From assembly GCF_013314895.1 (NCBI RefSeq), contig NZ_JABTYE010000031.1:1-47514 (forward strand): DNA of 47,514 nucleotides, in the 5' to 3' direction. A model generated the notes under the pieces. The model was not told the origin of the DNA, ran no database searches, and saw only the letters and a list, made by a program, of their open reading frames with translations. A program made the position numbers and the translations under genes. How positions within the stretch are numbered: the stretch's first letter is position 1; each line of letters starts with the position of its first letter. This document shows positions 25,998-34,454 of this stretch, piece after piece. The stretch is from Cupriavidus gilardii (GTDB lineage Bacteria > Pseudomonadota > Gammaproteobacteria > Burkholderiales > Burkholderiaceae).

Positions 25998-28496
25998 GCG
26001 GTCGCGGAAGATGCGGATGACGTCGGTGTTGCGGCGCAGGGCCCGCATCACGTTCGCCAGATGCAGGCGGTCGTGGACCTGGATCACGAACTGCATATAG
26101 GTCGCTTCCTGCCGCCCGTTGTCTTGGTGCTCCATCGCGACGTGCGCGACGTTGGCGTCGGCGGCGGTCAGGTCCGCCGCCACCCGCGCGACGATGCCCT
26201 TGACGTTGCGCACCAGCACCTTGATCGAGACATCGAAAGCGCGCGTGGTCTTGTTGGCCCACATGACCTCGATCCAGTGTTCGGGGTCCTTGCTGTGCAG
26301 CCGCTTGGCCACCTTGCAATCCTGGACATGGATCTGCAGGCCTTCGCCCTTGCCGAGATAGCCGACGATCGAATCGCCCGGAATCGGTCGGCAGCAAGCC
26401 GAGAAGATCATCGACATGCCTTCGTCGCCGGTGATCGGCACCGCAGGCGCTTCCTCGCCGGCGAAGGTCTGCACCGCGGCCATCAGCGCCGTATCGAAGT
26501 CGCCCGACAGCTCCTGCAGCAGAATCTCCATGCGCTTGGCGACCACCGCCGGCACGCGCCGGCCCAGCGCCAGGTCGGCGAAGATGTCGTCGCGCTGCTT
26601 GTTGCCAGTCCACTGGATCATCCGTTCCCACACCGGCTGCGGCACGGCCTTCAGGTCGATGCCCAACTGGCGCGCGGCCTGCTCGAGCAGGCGCTCGCCG
26701 AGCTGAATCGCCTCATCGAGCCTGGTCGTCTTCAGATAGTGGCGGATCGCCGCGCGCGCCTTGCCGGTACGCACGAACGACAGCCAGGCGGGATTGGGCT
26801 TGGAGTACGGCGCGGTGATGACCTCGACGATATCGCCGCTCTTGAGCTCGGTGCGCAGCGGCAGCAGTTCGTTGTTGATCTTGACCGCGACGCACTGGTT
26901 GCCGAGATCGCTGTGCACGGCGTAGGCAAAGTCCAGCGCCGTCGCCCCGCGCGGCAGCGCGCGGATATGGCCCTTTGGCGTAAAAACATAGACCGCGTCC
27001 GGGAACAGGTCGATCTTGACGTGCTCGAGGAATTCCTGCGAATCGCCGGTCTGACTCTGGATGTCGAGCAGCGACTGCAGCCACTGGTGCGCCTGCTGCT
27101 GGATATCGTTGATCTGGTCGGCGTGATGCTTGTACATCCAGTGCGCGGCGACGCCGGCCTCGGCGATCTGGTGCATCTCGCGCGTGCGGATCTGGAATTC
27201 GACCGGCGTGCCGAAGGGGCCGACCAGCGTCGTATGCAGCGACTGGTAGCCGTTGATCTTCGGGATCGCGATGTAGTCCTTGAACTTGCCCGGCATCGGC
27301 TTGTACAGCCCATGCAGCGCGCCGAGCGCCATGTAGCAGTGCATCTGCGTCTCGACCACGACCCGGAAGCCGTACACGTCGAGCACCTGCGAGAACGACA
27401 GCTGCTTGTCGTGCATCTTGCGATAGATGCTGTACAGCGTCTTCTCGCGGCCCGACAGCTCGGCGACGATGCCGGCGTTGGCCAGCGCACTCTGCGCCGC
27501 CTCGAGGATGCGCGAGACCACCTCGCGGCGATTGCCGCGCGCCGCCTTGACGGCCTTCTCCAGCGTGGCGTAGCGGAACGGCGAGCCGACCTTGAACGAC
27601 AGTTCCTGCAGCTCGCGATACGTGCTGTTCAGACCGAGCCGATGCGCGATCGGCGCATAGATCTCCATCGTCTCCAGCGCGATGCGCCGGCGCTTCTCCG
27701 ATGGCACGAAGTCCAGCGTCCGCATGTTGTGCGTGCGGTCCGCCAGCTTGACGAGGATCACCCGCACGTCGCGCGCCATTGCCAGCAGCATCTTGCGGAA
27801 GCTCTCGGCCTGCGCCTGCTCGCGGCTCTGGAATTCGAGCTTGTCCAGCTTGGTCAGGCCATCGACCAGTTCGGCGACCTTGGGGCCGAACTTCTCGGCC
27901 AGCTCGCTCTTGGTGATGCCCTGGTCTTCGATCACGTCGTGCAGCAGCGCCGCCATGATCGACTGCGCATCGAGCTTCCACTCGGCGCACAGCTCGGCGA
28001 CCGCGACCGGATGCGTGATGTACGGCTCGCCGCTCTGCCGGTACTGGCCCAGGTGGGCCTCGTCGGAAAACTGGAAGGCCTCTCGGACGAGGGCCTGGTC
28101 GGCCGGCTTCAGGTAATTGAGCTTCTCCATCAGACCGGCGATGGAGATCACCTGCTGCCGCGGCGGCACCGCGGGCTGCGAGGTCGGACCGAAGAAATGC
28201 CGGTACGTCTGCGCGAGGACCGCGTCGATGAAGAGGCCTTCCGTGGCCTGGCCAGCCTGGCCGGCCGGTGCGGCCACCGCGACGCCGCTGTCGGCGGCGC
28301 GCGGCTGCGCGGCCTGGCCGCCGGCCGCGCGGCTCTTGGCGGATGCCATCGCCGGGGCTACGGCACGCTCGCCGACCACGTCATCGCCCAATGGATCGGG
28401 CATGTTCGGCGCGCCGGTGCGCGCCGCGGCGCGCGCCTCCCCCGTGCTGCCCGGTTTGGGCGACGATCGCGAGGAAGAGCGCGGCGACGAAGGCAT
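25986..28496 (-). CDS. spoT: Bifunctional (p)ppGpp synthetase/hydrolase SpoT (RelA/SpoT family)
   Basis: 836 residues from ATG 28496 (a TTG ten codons upstream lacks a ribosome site). Domains in order: a ~120-residue Ala/Pro-rich, probably disordered extension; the HD hydrolase domain with SGEPYITHPVAVAE (H162) and LLHDVIED (H186-D187) intact, which indicates active hydrolase; the synthetase domain with FKDYIAIPKINGYQSLHTT; TGS (DAVYVFTPKGHIRALPRG); a helical/Zn-finger-like region with FSACCRPIPGDSIVGYL; and a C-terminal ACT domain ending FRDRNDG. It sets (p)ppGpp levels in response to starvation. It is the last gene of yicC-gmk-rpoZ-spoT on the minus strand, 126 bp after rpoZ. The start is the least certain point. 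Confidence 0.94.
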   Translation of the reverse strand: MPSSPRSSSRSSPKPGSTGEARAAARTGAPNMPDPLGDDVVGERAVAPAMASAKSRAAGGQAAQPRAADSGVAVAAPAGQAGQATEGLFIDAVLAQTYRHFFGPTSQPAVPPRQQVISIAGLMEKLNYLKPADQALVREAFQFSDEAHLGQYRQSGEPYITHPVAVAELCAEWKLDAQSIMAALLHDVIEDQGITKSELAEKFGPKVAELVDGLTKLDKLEFQSREQAQAESFRKMLLAMARDVRVILVKLADRTHNMRTLDFVPSEKRRRIALETMEIYAPIAHRLGLNSTYRELQELSFKVGSPFRYATLEKAVKAARGNRREVVSRILEAAQSALANAGIVAELSGREKTLYSIYRKMHDKQLSFSQVLDVYGFRVVVETQMHCYMALGALHGLYKPMPGKFKDYIAIPKINGYQSLHTTLVGPFGTPVEFQIRTREMHQIAEAGVAAHWMYKHHADQINDIQQQAHQWLQSLLDIQSQTGDSQEFLEHVKIDLFPDAVYVFTPKGHIRALPRGATALDFAYAVHSDLGNQCVAVKINNELLPLRTELKSGDIVEVITAPYSKPNPAWLSFVRTGKARAAIRHYLKTTRLDEAIQLGERLLEQAARQLGIDLKAVPQPVWERMIQWTGNKQRDDIFADLALGRRVPAVVAKRMEILLQELSGDFDTALMAAVQTFAGEEAPAVPITGDEGMSMIFSACCRPIPGDSIVGYLGKGEGLQIHVQDCKVAKRLHSKDPEHWIEVMWANKTTRAFDVSIKVLVRNVKGIVARVAADLTAADANVAHVAMEHQDNGRQEATYMQFVIQVHDRLHLANVMRALRRNTDVIRIFRDRNDG

Positions 28497-28622
28497 GATG
28501 GCGGCCTGTGGTTCAGACGTGGGCAACGAGTGCGATCAGGGTAATCCGGTCGACCAGGGCGACGATCGGGCGGAATTCCGGAGGCGTTCGCAATGCCGTT
28601 GAAAAACCGGGCCGCCGGCCGA

Positions 28623-28826
28623 TCAGGTCGGCACCTTCTTCAGCATTTCGATGCCGACCTGGCCCGACGCGATCTCGCGCAGTGCCACCACGGTCGGCTT
28701 GTCCTTGGCCTCGACCTTCGGCGTGTGCCCCTGCACCAGCTGGCGCGCGCGGTAGGTCGCAGCGAGCGCGAGCTCGAAGCGGTTCGGGATGTGTTTCAGA
28801 CAATCTTCGACGGTAATACGCGCCAT
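28623..28826 (-). CDS. rpoZ: RNA polymerase omega subunit
   Basis: 67 residues, the normal length. [27 protein letters not shown] N-terminus and REIASGQVG are diagnostic. It assists assembly of the beta' subunit and is part of the ppGpp-binding site, which fits its place next to spoT. ATG 28826 follows AAGGTAG. Confidence 0.97.
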
Positions 28827-28905
28827 ATCAAATCTACCTTGAGACAGAACCTATGCGATGGCCGCCATTTTACCGCAGGTAGCCCGCGGCCCCGCGGCCC
28901 CGCAT

Positions 28906-29589
28906 TCAGTGGATGCCGAGTTCGATGAACAGATCGGCGTGTCGCGCCTTCTGCGAGGAGAAACGCAGGCGCGTGGCACGCACCACGCAGCGCAGCTTTT
29001 CCAGCGCTTCGTCGAACACGTCGTTGATGATCACGTAGTCGGCTTCGGAGGCATGCGCCATCTCGCTGCCCGCTGCGAGCAGACGCCGCACGATCACGTT
29101 GGGCTCGTCCTGTCCGCGCTTGCGCAGACGCTCTTCGAGCGCGGTCAGCGACGGCGGCAGGATGAAGATCTCGACCGCGTTGGAGAAGCGCTTGTGCACC
29201 TGCTGCGCTCCCTGCCAGTCGATTTCCAGCAGCACGTCATGGCCATGCGCCATCTGCTGCTCGATCCAGACGCGCGAGGTCGCGTAGTAGTTGCCATGGA
29301 CCTCGGCCCATTCGAGGAAGTCGCCGCGATCGCGCGCCTCGCGGAAGGCCTCGATCGTGGTGAAGTGGTACTCGCGCCCATCCTGCTCGCCCGGACGCGG
29401 CGGCCGCGTGGTGTGCGAGATCGACAGGCGGATCGACGAGTCCTGCGCGAGCAGCGCATTGACCAGCGTCGACTTGCCGGCGCCGGACGGGGCCACCACC
29501 ATGAACAGGTTGCCGGGATAGACGGTGTCGATCGCGGTATGCGATTGCGCCGGCGGATTGGACTGAGTCGGTTCGCTCATGTTCGTCAT
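28906..29589 (-). CDS. gmk: Guanylate kinase
   Basis: 227 residues. It phosphorylates GMP to GDP. The P-loop APSGAGKST is at 33-41, followed by SISHTTRPPRPGEQDGREYHF, the GMP-binding segment, and LLEIDWQGAQQV. I use ATG 29589, which overlaps the yicC stop as ATGA and suggests coupled translation; ATG 29580, three codons later, is an alternative. The N-terminus is some 20 residues longer than in E. coli. Confidence 0.95.
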   Translation of the reverse strand: MTNMSEPTQSNPPAQSHTAIDTVYPGNLFMVVAPSGAGKSTLVNALLAQDSSIRLSISHTTRPPRPGEQDGREYHFTTIEAFREARDRGDFLEWAEVHGNYYATSRVWIEQQMAHGHDVLLEIDWQGAQQVHKRFSNAVEIFILPPSLTALEERLRKRGQDEPNVIVRRLLAAGSEMAHASEADYVIINDVFDEALEKLRCVVRATRLRFSSQKARHADLFIELGIH

Positions 29590-30521
29590 TCGAGATTTTG
29601 AATCTGTTCGCGCATCTGCTCGATCAGCAGCTTGAGCTCCATCGAAGCATCGGCCAGCTCCTTGGCCGCGGCCTTCGAACCGAGCGTGTTGGCCTCGCGG
29701 TTCAGCTCCTGCATCATGAAGTCCAGCCGCTTGCCGACCTGGCCGCCCTTGTCGAGGATATGCCGGGTCTCGTTCAGATGCGCCTCGAGCCGGGACAGCT
29801 CCTCGGCGATATCGATGCGGATGCCGTAGACGGTCGCTTCCTGGCGGATGCGTTCGCCGATCTCGTCGCGCGACATCGACGGCATGCCGTTCGGCGCGAC
29901 CAGGTTGAAAGCCTCCTGCAGGCGCTCGGTCAGCTTCTCCTGGTGCTGGGCGATCAGTTCGGGCACCGCGGGCGCCAGGCGCCGCACGATCGCCAGCATC
30001 GCGTCGATGCGGTCGACCAGCGTGGCCTTGAGCGCGTCGCCTTCGCGGCGGCGCGCTTCCAGCAGCTGCGCCAGCGCGTCCTTGGCGGCGCCAAGCACCG
30101 CTTCGCGCAGCGCGTCCTGCGACAGTTCGGGCTCGATCAGCACGCCGGGCCAGCGCAGGATCTCGCCCATGCGCAGCGTGCCGGCCTGATCGAAGGTCTT
30201 GGCCACCGTGGCCTCCAGCTCGCGCAGCTGCGCCAGCAGGCCGGTATTGAGCGCGAGCGCTGCGCCGCCCGCATCGGTGCGCTGCAGATTGATGCGGCAC
30301 TCGAGCTTGCCGCGCGCCAGCTTGTTCGTCAGCATCTCGCGCAAGGCCGGCTCGAAGGCGCGGCATTCCTCCGGCGCGCGAAACAGCAGATCGAGGAAGC
30401 GCGAATTGACGGTGCGGAATTCGACCGACACGGCCGCGGTCCGGCCGCTCGGCGCGCCATGCGCGTCGGTCAGCGGTGCCTGGCGCGTCGCCAGGCCATA
30501 TCCGGTCATGCTATGGATCAT
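29586..30521 (-). CDS. yicC: YicC-family endoribonuclease
   Basis: 311 residues. The start MIHSMTGYG is nearly invariant in the family; SVEFRTVNSRFLDLLFRAPEE and the C-terminal GKRLDFMMQELNREANTLGSKA follow, the latter being the DUF1732 motif. YicC proteins cleave RNA and influence sRNA levels in E. coli. ATG 30521 has an AAGAGA site. It is the first gene of the gmk-rpoZ-spoT transcript and is divergent from rph. Confidence 0.94.
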   Translation of the reverse strand: MIHSMTGYGLATRQAPLTDAHGAPSGRTAAVSVEFRTVNSRFLDLLFRAPEECRAFEPALREMLTNKLARGKLECRINLQRTDAGGAALALNTGLLAQLRELEATVAKTFDQAGTLRMGEILRWPGVLIEPELSQDALREAVLGAAKDALAQLLEARRREGDALKATLVDRIDAMLAIVRRLAPAVPELIAQHQEKLTERLQEAFNLVAPNGMPSMSRDEIGERIRQEATVYGIRIDIAEELSRLEAHLNETRHILDKGGQVGKRLDFMMQELNREANTLGSKAAAKELADASMELKLLIEQMREQIQNLE

Positions 30522-30599
30522 GGATTCGTCTCTTGAAGGGGCTGGCGGCGCGGGCCGCACGGCGCGGCGAAGGCTGCCGGCCCGGCAGGTGGGCTGACC

Positions 30600-30623
30600 A
30601 ACACTGTATTGAACACTGTATTG
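30600..30623. repeat. 12-bp direct repeat in yicC/rph divergent region
   Basis: AACACTGTATTG occurs twice back to back (30600-30611, 30612-30623), 80 bp upstream of yicC. It is AT-rich against a GC-rich background, a place where a promoter or operator would be expected. It sits between two divergent operons. Confidence 0.85.
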
Positions 30624-30802
30624 TAAAGAACTTTGCCCCACGGGCCCGGTTTGGTCCCCTGCCCGTGCCTCATGCCGGTGCCGCATTGCCGGTGCCGGTT
30701 CCGGTCCGCCCTGCCCCCGCGCCAGACGCCCGCCGCCAGCGTCGCCCGCCGCGCGGCGTTAAAATCGCGCCTGTTCCCGATTTCCCTTCCAAGAGAGCTT
30801 CC

Positions 30803-31522
30803 ATGCGACCCAGTGGACGCGCGGCCGATGCGCTGCGCCCGATCACCCTGACCCGTCACTACACCCGGCATGCCGAAGGTGCGGTACTGACCGCCTTCGG
30901 CGATACCAAGGTGCTGTGCACCGCCAGCGTGCTGGCCAAGGTGCCGCCGCACAAGAAGGGCAGCGGCGAAGGCTGGGTGACCGCCGAATACGGCATGCTG
31001 CCGCGCGCCACCCATACCCGCTCGGACCGCGAGGCCGCGCGCGGCAAGCAGTCGGGCCGCACGCAGGAGATCCAGCGCCTGATCGGCCGCGCGCTGCGCT
31101 CGGTGTTCGATCTGTCGCGGCTGGGCGAATACACGCTGCAGCTCGATTGCGATGTGCTGCAGGCCGATGGCGGCACGCGTACCGCCGCCATCACCGGCGC
31201 CTTCGTCGCCGCGCACGACGCCGTCTCGATGATGCTGCGCGACGGCCTGATCGCCGAAAGCCCGATCCGCGACTTCGTCGCCGCGGTGTCGGTCGGCATG
31301 GTCGACGGCGTGCCGGTGCTCGATCTGGACTACGCCGAGGACAGCGCCTGCGACACCGACATGAACGTCGTGATGACGGGCAGCGGCGGCTTCGTCGAGA
31401 TCCAGGGCACCGCCGAGGGCGTGCCGTTCTCCCGCGCTCAGCTCGACGCCATGACGCGGCTGGCCGAGCGCGGCATCGCCGAGCTGATCCTGTTGCAGCG
31501 CCAGGCGCTGAATCAGGCATGA
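30803..31522 (+). CDS. rph: Ribonuclease PH
   Basis: 239 residues. A phosphorolytic 3'-5' exoribonuclease that trims tRNA precursors. MRPSGR start; GDTKVLCTASV, the phosphate-binding RSDREAARGKQSGRTQEIQRLIGR stretch and CDVLQADGGTRTAAITGA are intact. ATG 30803 has an AAGAGAG site; TAAAAT at 30760-30765 is a candidate -10 box. It overlaps rdgB by ATGA. Confidence 0.97.
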   Translation: MRPSGRAADALRPITLTRHYTRHAEGAVLTAFGDTKVLCTASVLAKVPPHKKGSGEGWVTAEYGMLPRATHTRSDREAARGKQSGRTQEIQRLIGRALRSVFDLSRLGEYTLQLDCDVLQADGGTRTAAITGAFVAAHDAVSMMLRDGLIAESPIRDFVAAVSVGMVDGVPVLDLDYAEDSACDTDMNVVMTGSGGFVEIQGTAEGVPFSRAQLDAMTRLAERGIAELILLQRQALNQA

Positions 31523-32187
31523 GCGCGGGCATGACGGCAGACATCGCCATGCGCGCATCGCAACGCCTGGTGCTGGCCTCGAACAACGCCGGCAAGCTGC
31601 GCGAGTTCGGCGCCCTGCTCGCGCCACTGGGCTTCGACGTGGTGCCGCAGCGCGAGCTCGGCATCCCCGAGGCCGAGGAACCGCACGTGACCTTCGTCGA
31701 GAACGCGCTCGCCAAGGCGCGCCATGCCAGCCGCCTGTCCGGCCTGCCCGCGCTGGCCGACGATTCCGGCATCAGCGTCGATGCGCTGGGCGGCGCGCCC
31801 GGCGTCTACTCGGCGCGCTATGCGCAGATGGCCGGCAAGGAAAAGAGCGACGCCGCCAACAACGCGCATCTGATCGCCGCACTGGCGGGCCAGGCCGATC
31901 GCAGCGCGCATTACTACTGCGTGCTGGTGCTGGTGCGCCATGCCGACGATCCCTGCCCGATCATCGCGGAGGGCCGCTGGGACGGCGAGGTGGTCGACAC
32001 CCCGCGCGGCGAAGGCGGCTTCGGCTACGACCCGTATTTCCTGCTGCCGGCGCTGGGCAAGACCGCCGCCGAACTGTCGCCGGACGAGAAGAACCGCGTC
32101 AGCCATCGCGCGCTCGCATTGCAGGCGCTGTGCGAGCGGCTGCGCCGGGATGCCACCGCCTACCCGGCCGCGGACGGACAGTCATGA
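31519..32187 (+). CDS. rdgB: dITP/XTP pyrophosphatase
   Basis: 222 residues from ATG 31519, which overlaps the rph stop (ATGA). It removes non-canonical purine nucleoside triphosphates from the pool. The substrate motif SNNAGKLREF, FVENALAKA, ADDSGISVDAL and the GEGGFGYDPYF block are present. Later in-frame ATGs at 31531 and 31549 would give the usual ~200-212 aa and are possible true starts. It is followed by hemW, again overlapping by ATGA. Confidence 0.94.
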   Translation: MSAGMTADIAMRASQRLVLASNNAGKLREFGALLAPLGFDVVPQRELGIPEAEEPHVTFVENALAKARHASRLSGLPALADDSGISVDALGGAPGVYSARYAQMAGKEKSDAANNAHLIAALAGQADRSAHYYCVLVLVRHADDPCPIIAEGRWDGEVVDTPRGEGGFGYDPYFLLPALGKTAAELSPDEKNRVSHRALALQALCERLRRDATAYPAADGQS

Positions 32188-33428
32188 TTCCCATCGTCCC
32201 CATCTCCGGCGCCACGCCCGCCCCCGCTCCTTCGGGCGGCGACAACGTCGGCCTGTGGCTCAAGCCCGGACAGATCTCGCTGCCCGCCTCGCCGCCGCTG
32301 TCGCTGTATGTGCATGTGCCCTGGTGCGTGCGCAAATGCCCGTATTGCGACTTCAATTCGCACGCGGCACCCGACGGCAGCGAGATTCCCGAAGCGGCGT
32401 ATCTGGACGCGCTGCGCGCGGACCTCGAGCAGTCGCTGCCGCTGGTGTGGGGACGCCCCGTGCATACGGTCTTTATCGGCGGCGGCACGCCGAGCCTGTT
32501 GTCGGCCGCCGGCATGGACCGGCTGCTGTCCGACATCCGCGCCCTGCTGCCGCTGGACGCCGATGCCGAGATCACGATGGAGGCCAACCCCGGCACCTTC
32601 GAGGCCGAGCGCTTCGCCAGCTATCGGGCCAGCGGCATCAACCGGCTGTCGATCGGCATCCAGAGCTTCAATGACGAACACCTGCAGGCGCTGGGCCGCA
32701 TCCACGGCGGCGCCGAAGCGCGCACGGCGATCGACATCGCGCTGCGCCACTTCGACAACGTCAACCTGGACCTGATGTATGCGCTGCCGCAGCAAACATT
32801 GGCGCAGTGCCGGCAGGACGTCGAGACGGCGCTGTCGTACCGCACCTCGCATCTGTCGCTCTACCATCTGACGCTGGAGCCGAACACGCTGTTCGCGCGC
32901 TTCCCGCCGGCGCTGCCCGACGACGACACCGCCTACGAGATGCAGGACTGGATCGAGGCGCGCACCGCCGAGGCCGGGTATCGGCATTACGAGACCTCGG
33001 CCTATGCGCAGCCCCATCGCGAGGCGCGCCACAACCTGAACTACTGGCGCTTCGGCGACTACCTCGGCATCGGCGCGGGCGCGCACGGCAAGCTGTCGTT
33101 CCCGCATCGCGTGCTGCGCCAGATGCGCTACAAGCATCCGGCCACCTACATGACGCAGGCGATGGCCGGCAACGCGGTGCAGGAAGCGCGTGACGTCGAT
33201 GCCGCCGAACTGCCGTTCGAATTCATGCTGAACGCGCTGCGGCTGACCGACGGCGTGCCGGCGAGCCTGTTCCACGACCATACCGGCCTGCCGCTGCATG
33301 CGATCCGGCGCGAGCTGGCGTTGGCGACGGACAAGGGACTGCTCGATCCGGACCCGACCGTGATCCGTCCGACCGAACTGGGACGGCGCTTTCTGAACGA
33401 TCTGCAGGAGATCTTCCTGAAGTCGTAA
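32184..33428 (+). CDS. hemW: Heme chaperone HemW (radical SAM)
   Basis: 414 residues. The radical-SAM cluster motif CxxxCxxC is C48, C52, C55 in PWCVRKCPYC; GGGTPS and EANPGT SAM-binding motifs follow. The HNLNYW motif, typical of HemW rather than coproporphyrinogen dehydrogenase HemN, is present. HemW delivers heme to respiratory enzymes. ATG 32184 overlaps the rdgB stop by ATGA; the rph-rdgB-hemW order is conserved in proteobacteria. A strong terminator follows. Confidence 0.95.
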   Translation: MIPIVPISGATPAPAPSGGDNVGLWLKPGQISLPASPPLSLYVHVPWCVRKCPYCDFNSHAAPDGSEIPEAAYLDALRADLEQSLPLVWGRPVHTVFIGGGTPSLLSAAGMDRLLSDIRALLPLDADAEITMEANPGTFEAERFASYRASGINRLSIGIQSFNDEHLQALGRIHGGAEARTAIDIALRHFDNVNLDLMYALPQQTLAQCRQDVETALSYRTSHLSLYHLTLEPNTLFARFPPALPDDDTAYEMQDWIEARTAEAGYRHYETSAYAQPHREARHNLNYWRFGDYLGIGAGAHGKLSFPHRVLRQMRYKHPATYMTQAMAGNAVQEARDVDAAELPFEFMLNALRLTDGVPASLFHDHTGLPLHAIRRELALATDKGLLDPDPTVIRPTELGRRFLNDLQEIFLKS

Positions 33429-33456
33429 GGCGCAGCGGCAGAACCTGCCGCACCAA

Positions 33457-33491
33457 GGAAAAAGGCCGCGTTCCATTCGCGGCCTTTTTCC
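33457..33491 (+). terminator. hemW intrinsic terminator
   Basis: A perfect 14-bp stem GGAAAAAGGCCGCG (33457-33470) with CGCGGCCTTTTTCC (33478-33491) and a 7-nt loop. Having T-tracts in both directions, it can also serve the convergent gene at 33525. Confidence 0.92.
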
Positions 33492-33524
33492 ATTCCACGC
33501 TGCGAGCGCAGCGACGACCTCGCG

Positions 33525-34019
33525 TCAGATCGGCGACGCCATGTCGTTGGCGACCTGCACGCGCTGACCAACCTGCAGATTGTTGGCCTGGCGCTGCGTC
33601 ACGGTGGCCATGCGGCCATCGTCGAGACGCACATGAACGCGATAGACGGTCTCCATGCCGCCGGTGGCGCGCTGCTCGATCTGGTTGCCGGCCACGCCGC
33701 CCGCCACCGCACCGCCGATGGTCGCGATGGTCTGGCCGCGGCCGCCGCCGATCTGGTGGCCCAGCAGGCCGCCGGCCAGACCGCCGATCACCGTGCCGAG
33801 CAGGCCCGAGCTGGCACCGCGCGGCTGCTGGATCGGCTCGATCGCTTCCACGCGACCGTAGAACACCGAGCCGGCGGGCGCCTGGTAGGCGCCCTGGCCG
33901 GTCTGGTAGCCGGCATTGGCCGGGGCGCCGTAGCCATAACCGCCACCGGGCGCCGCGCAGCCCGCGGTACCGATTGCGGCGGCCAGCGCAGCCATGCCAA
34001 ACAAAGTCTTGCCATTCAT
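33525..34019 (-). CDS. Glycine-zipper 2TM-domain lipoprotein
   Basis: 164 residues. Signal peptide with lipobox-like AGC (Cys 21), then a Gly/Tyr-rich linker. A glycine-zipper stretch (about 72-112; GLLGTVIGGLAGGLLGHQIGGG and IGGAVAGGVAGNQIE, in pieces) matches the Rickettsia 17-kDa / SlyB-like domain. The end (VYRVHVRLDDGRMATVTQRQ...VGQRVQV) is a small beta domain. Likely an outer-membrane or cell-envelope lipoprotein linked to envelope stability; the role is inferred from the family. ATG 34019 has AGGAG. A 10-bp tandem repeat (GGACGAGAAG twice, 34038-34057) lies in its leader. Confidence 0.86.
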   Translation of the reverse strand: MNGKTLFGMAALAAAIGTAGCAAPGGGYGYGAPANAGYQTGQGAYQAPAGSVFYGRVEAIEPIQQPRGASSGLLGTVIGGLAGGLLGHQIGGGRGQTIATIGGAVAGGVAGNQIEQRATGGMETVYRVHVRLDDGRMATVTQRQANNLQVGQRVQVANDMASPI

Positions 34020-34234
34020 TTAATGTTCTCCTGACTTGGACGAGAAGGGACGAGAAGAGACGGGATGCGGCGCGGCGCGGCGCCGCTCCCTCCTGCCCTA
34101 GGAGGTATACATCCAGACAAGGTTCCGCGATGTCGGACGAACGCCGACAGCGGGCGTTTCTTGTCTTCCCGCCATGCAAGATGTGTAACGAGGCGTTTCC
34201 CGGCCCCGCGTTTCCCGCGCCGGACCCGCCTTGC

Positions 34235-34240
34235 TATAAT
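34235..34240 (+). promoter_or_regulatory. Candidate -10 box of tRNA-Ser
   Basis: A perfect TATAAT 36 bp before the tRNA 5' end. No close -35 match; TTCCCG lies at the right distance. Confidence 0.6.
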
Positions 34241-34276
34241 GCGCGGCCGGCGCAAGGCCGGCCCGCCATGGAGACC

Positions 34277-34366
34277 GGAGACGTGGCCGAGTGGTTTAAG
34301 GCAGCAGTCTTGAAAACTGCCGATGGGGTGACCCATCCGTGAGTTCGAATCTCACCGTCTCCGCCA
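34277..34366 (+). tRNA. tRNA-Ser (UGA anticodon)
   Basis: 90 nt including CCA, with the long variable arm of serine tRNAs (GATGGGGTGACCCATC). The acceptor GGAGACG pairs with CGTCTCC; loop CTTGAAA gives UGA, reading UCA and related codons. Confidence 0.97.
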
Positions 34367-34372
34367 TCCCAT

Positions 34373-34397
34373 AAAAAAGCCCCGCGCAAGGCGGGGC
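34373..34397 (-). terminator. Intrinsic terminator of the gudD-tctC transcript
   Basis: GCCCCGC (34379-34385) pairs with GCGGGGC (34391-34397). On the minus strand TTTTTT follows (complement of 34373-34378). It lies 58 bp past the stop of the Bug protein gene; tRNA-Ser converges on it. Confidence 0.85.
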
Positions 34398-34454
34398 AAC
34401 GACATGTCGTGGAGCGATCGGCCTGCGATCGGCCTGCGATCGGTCTGCTTGCCA

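Noticed and set aside
26061..28544. 827-codon open frame opposite spoT
   Set aside because: No protein-like composition; spoT on the minus strand is unambiguous.
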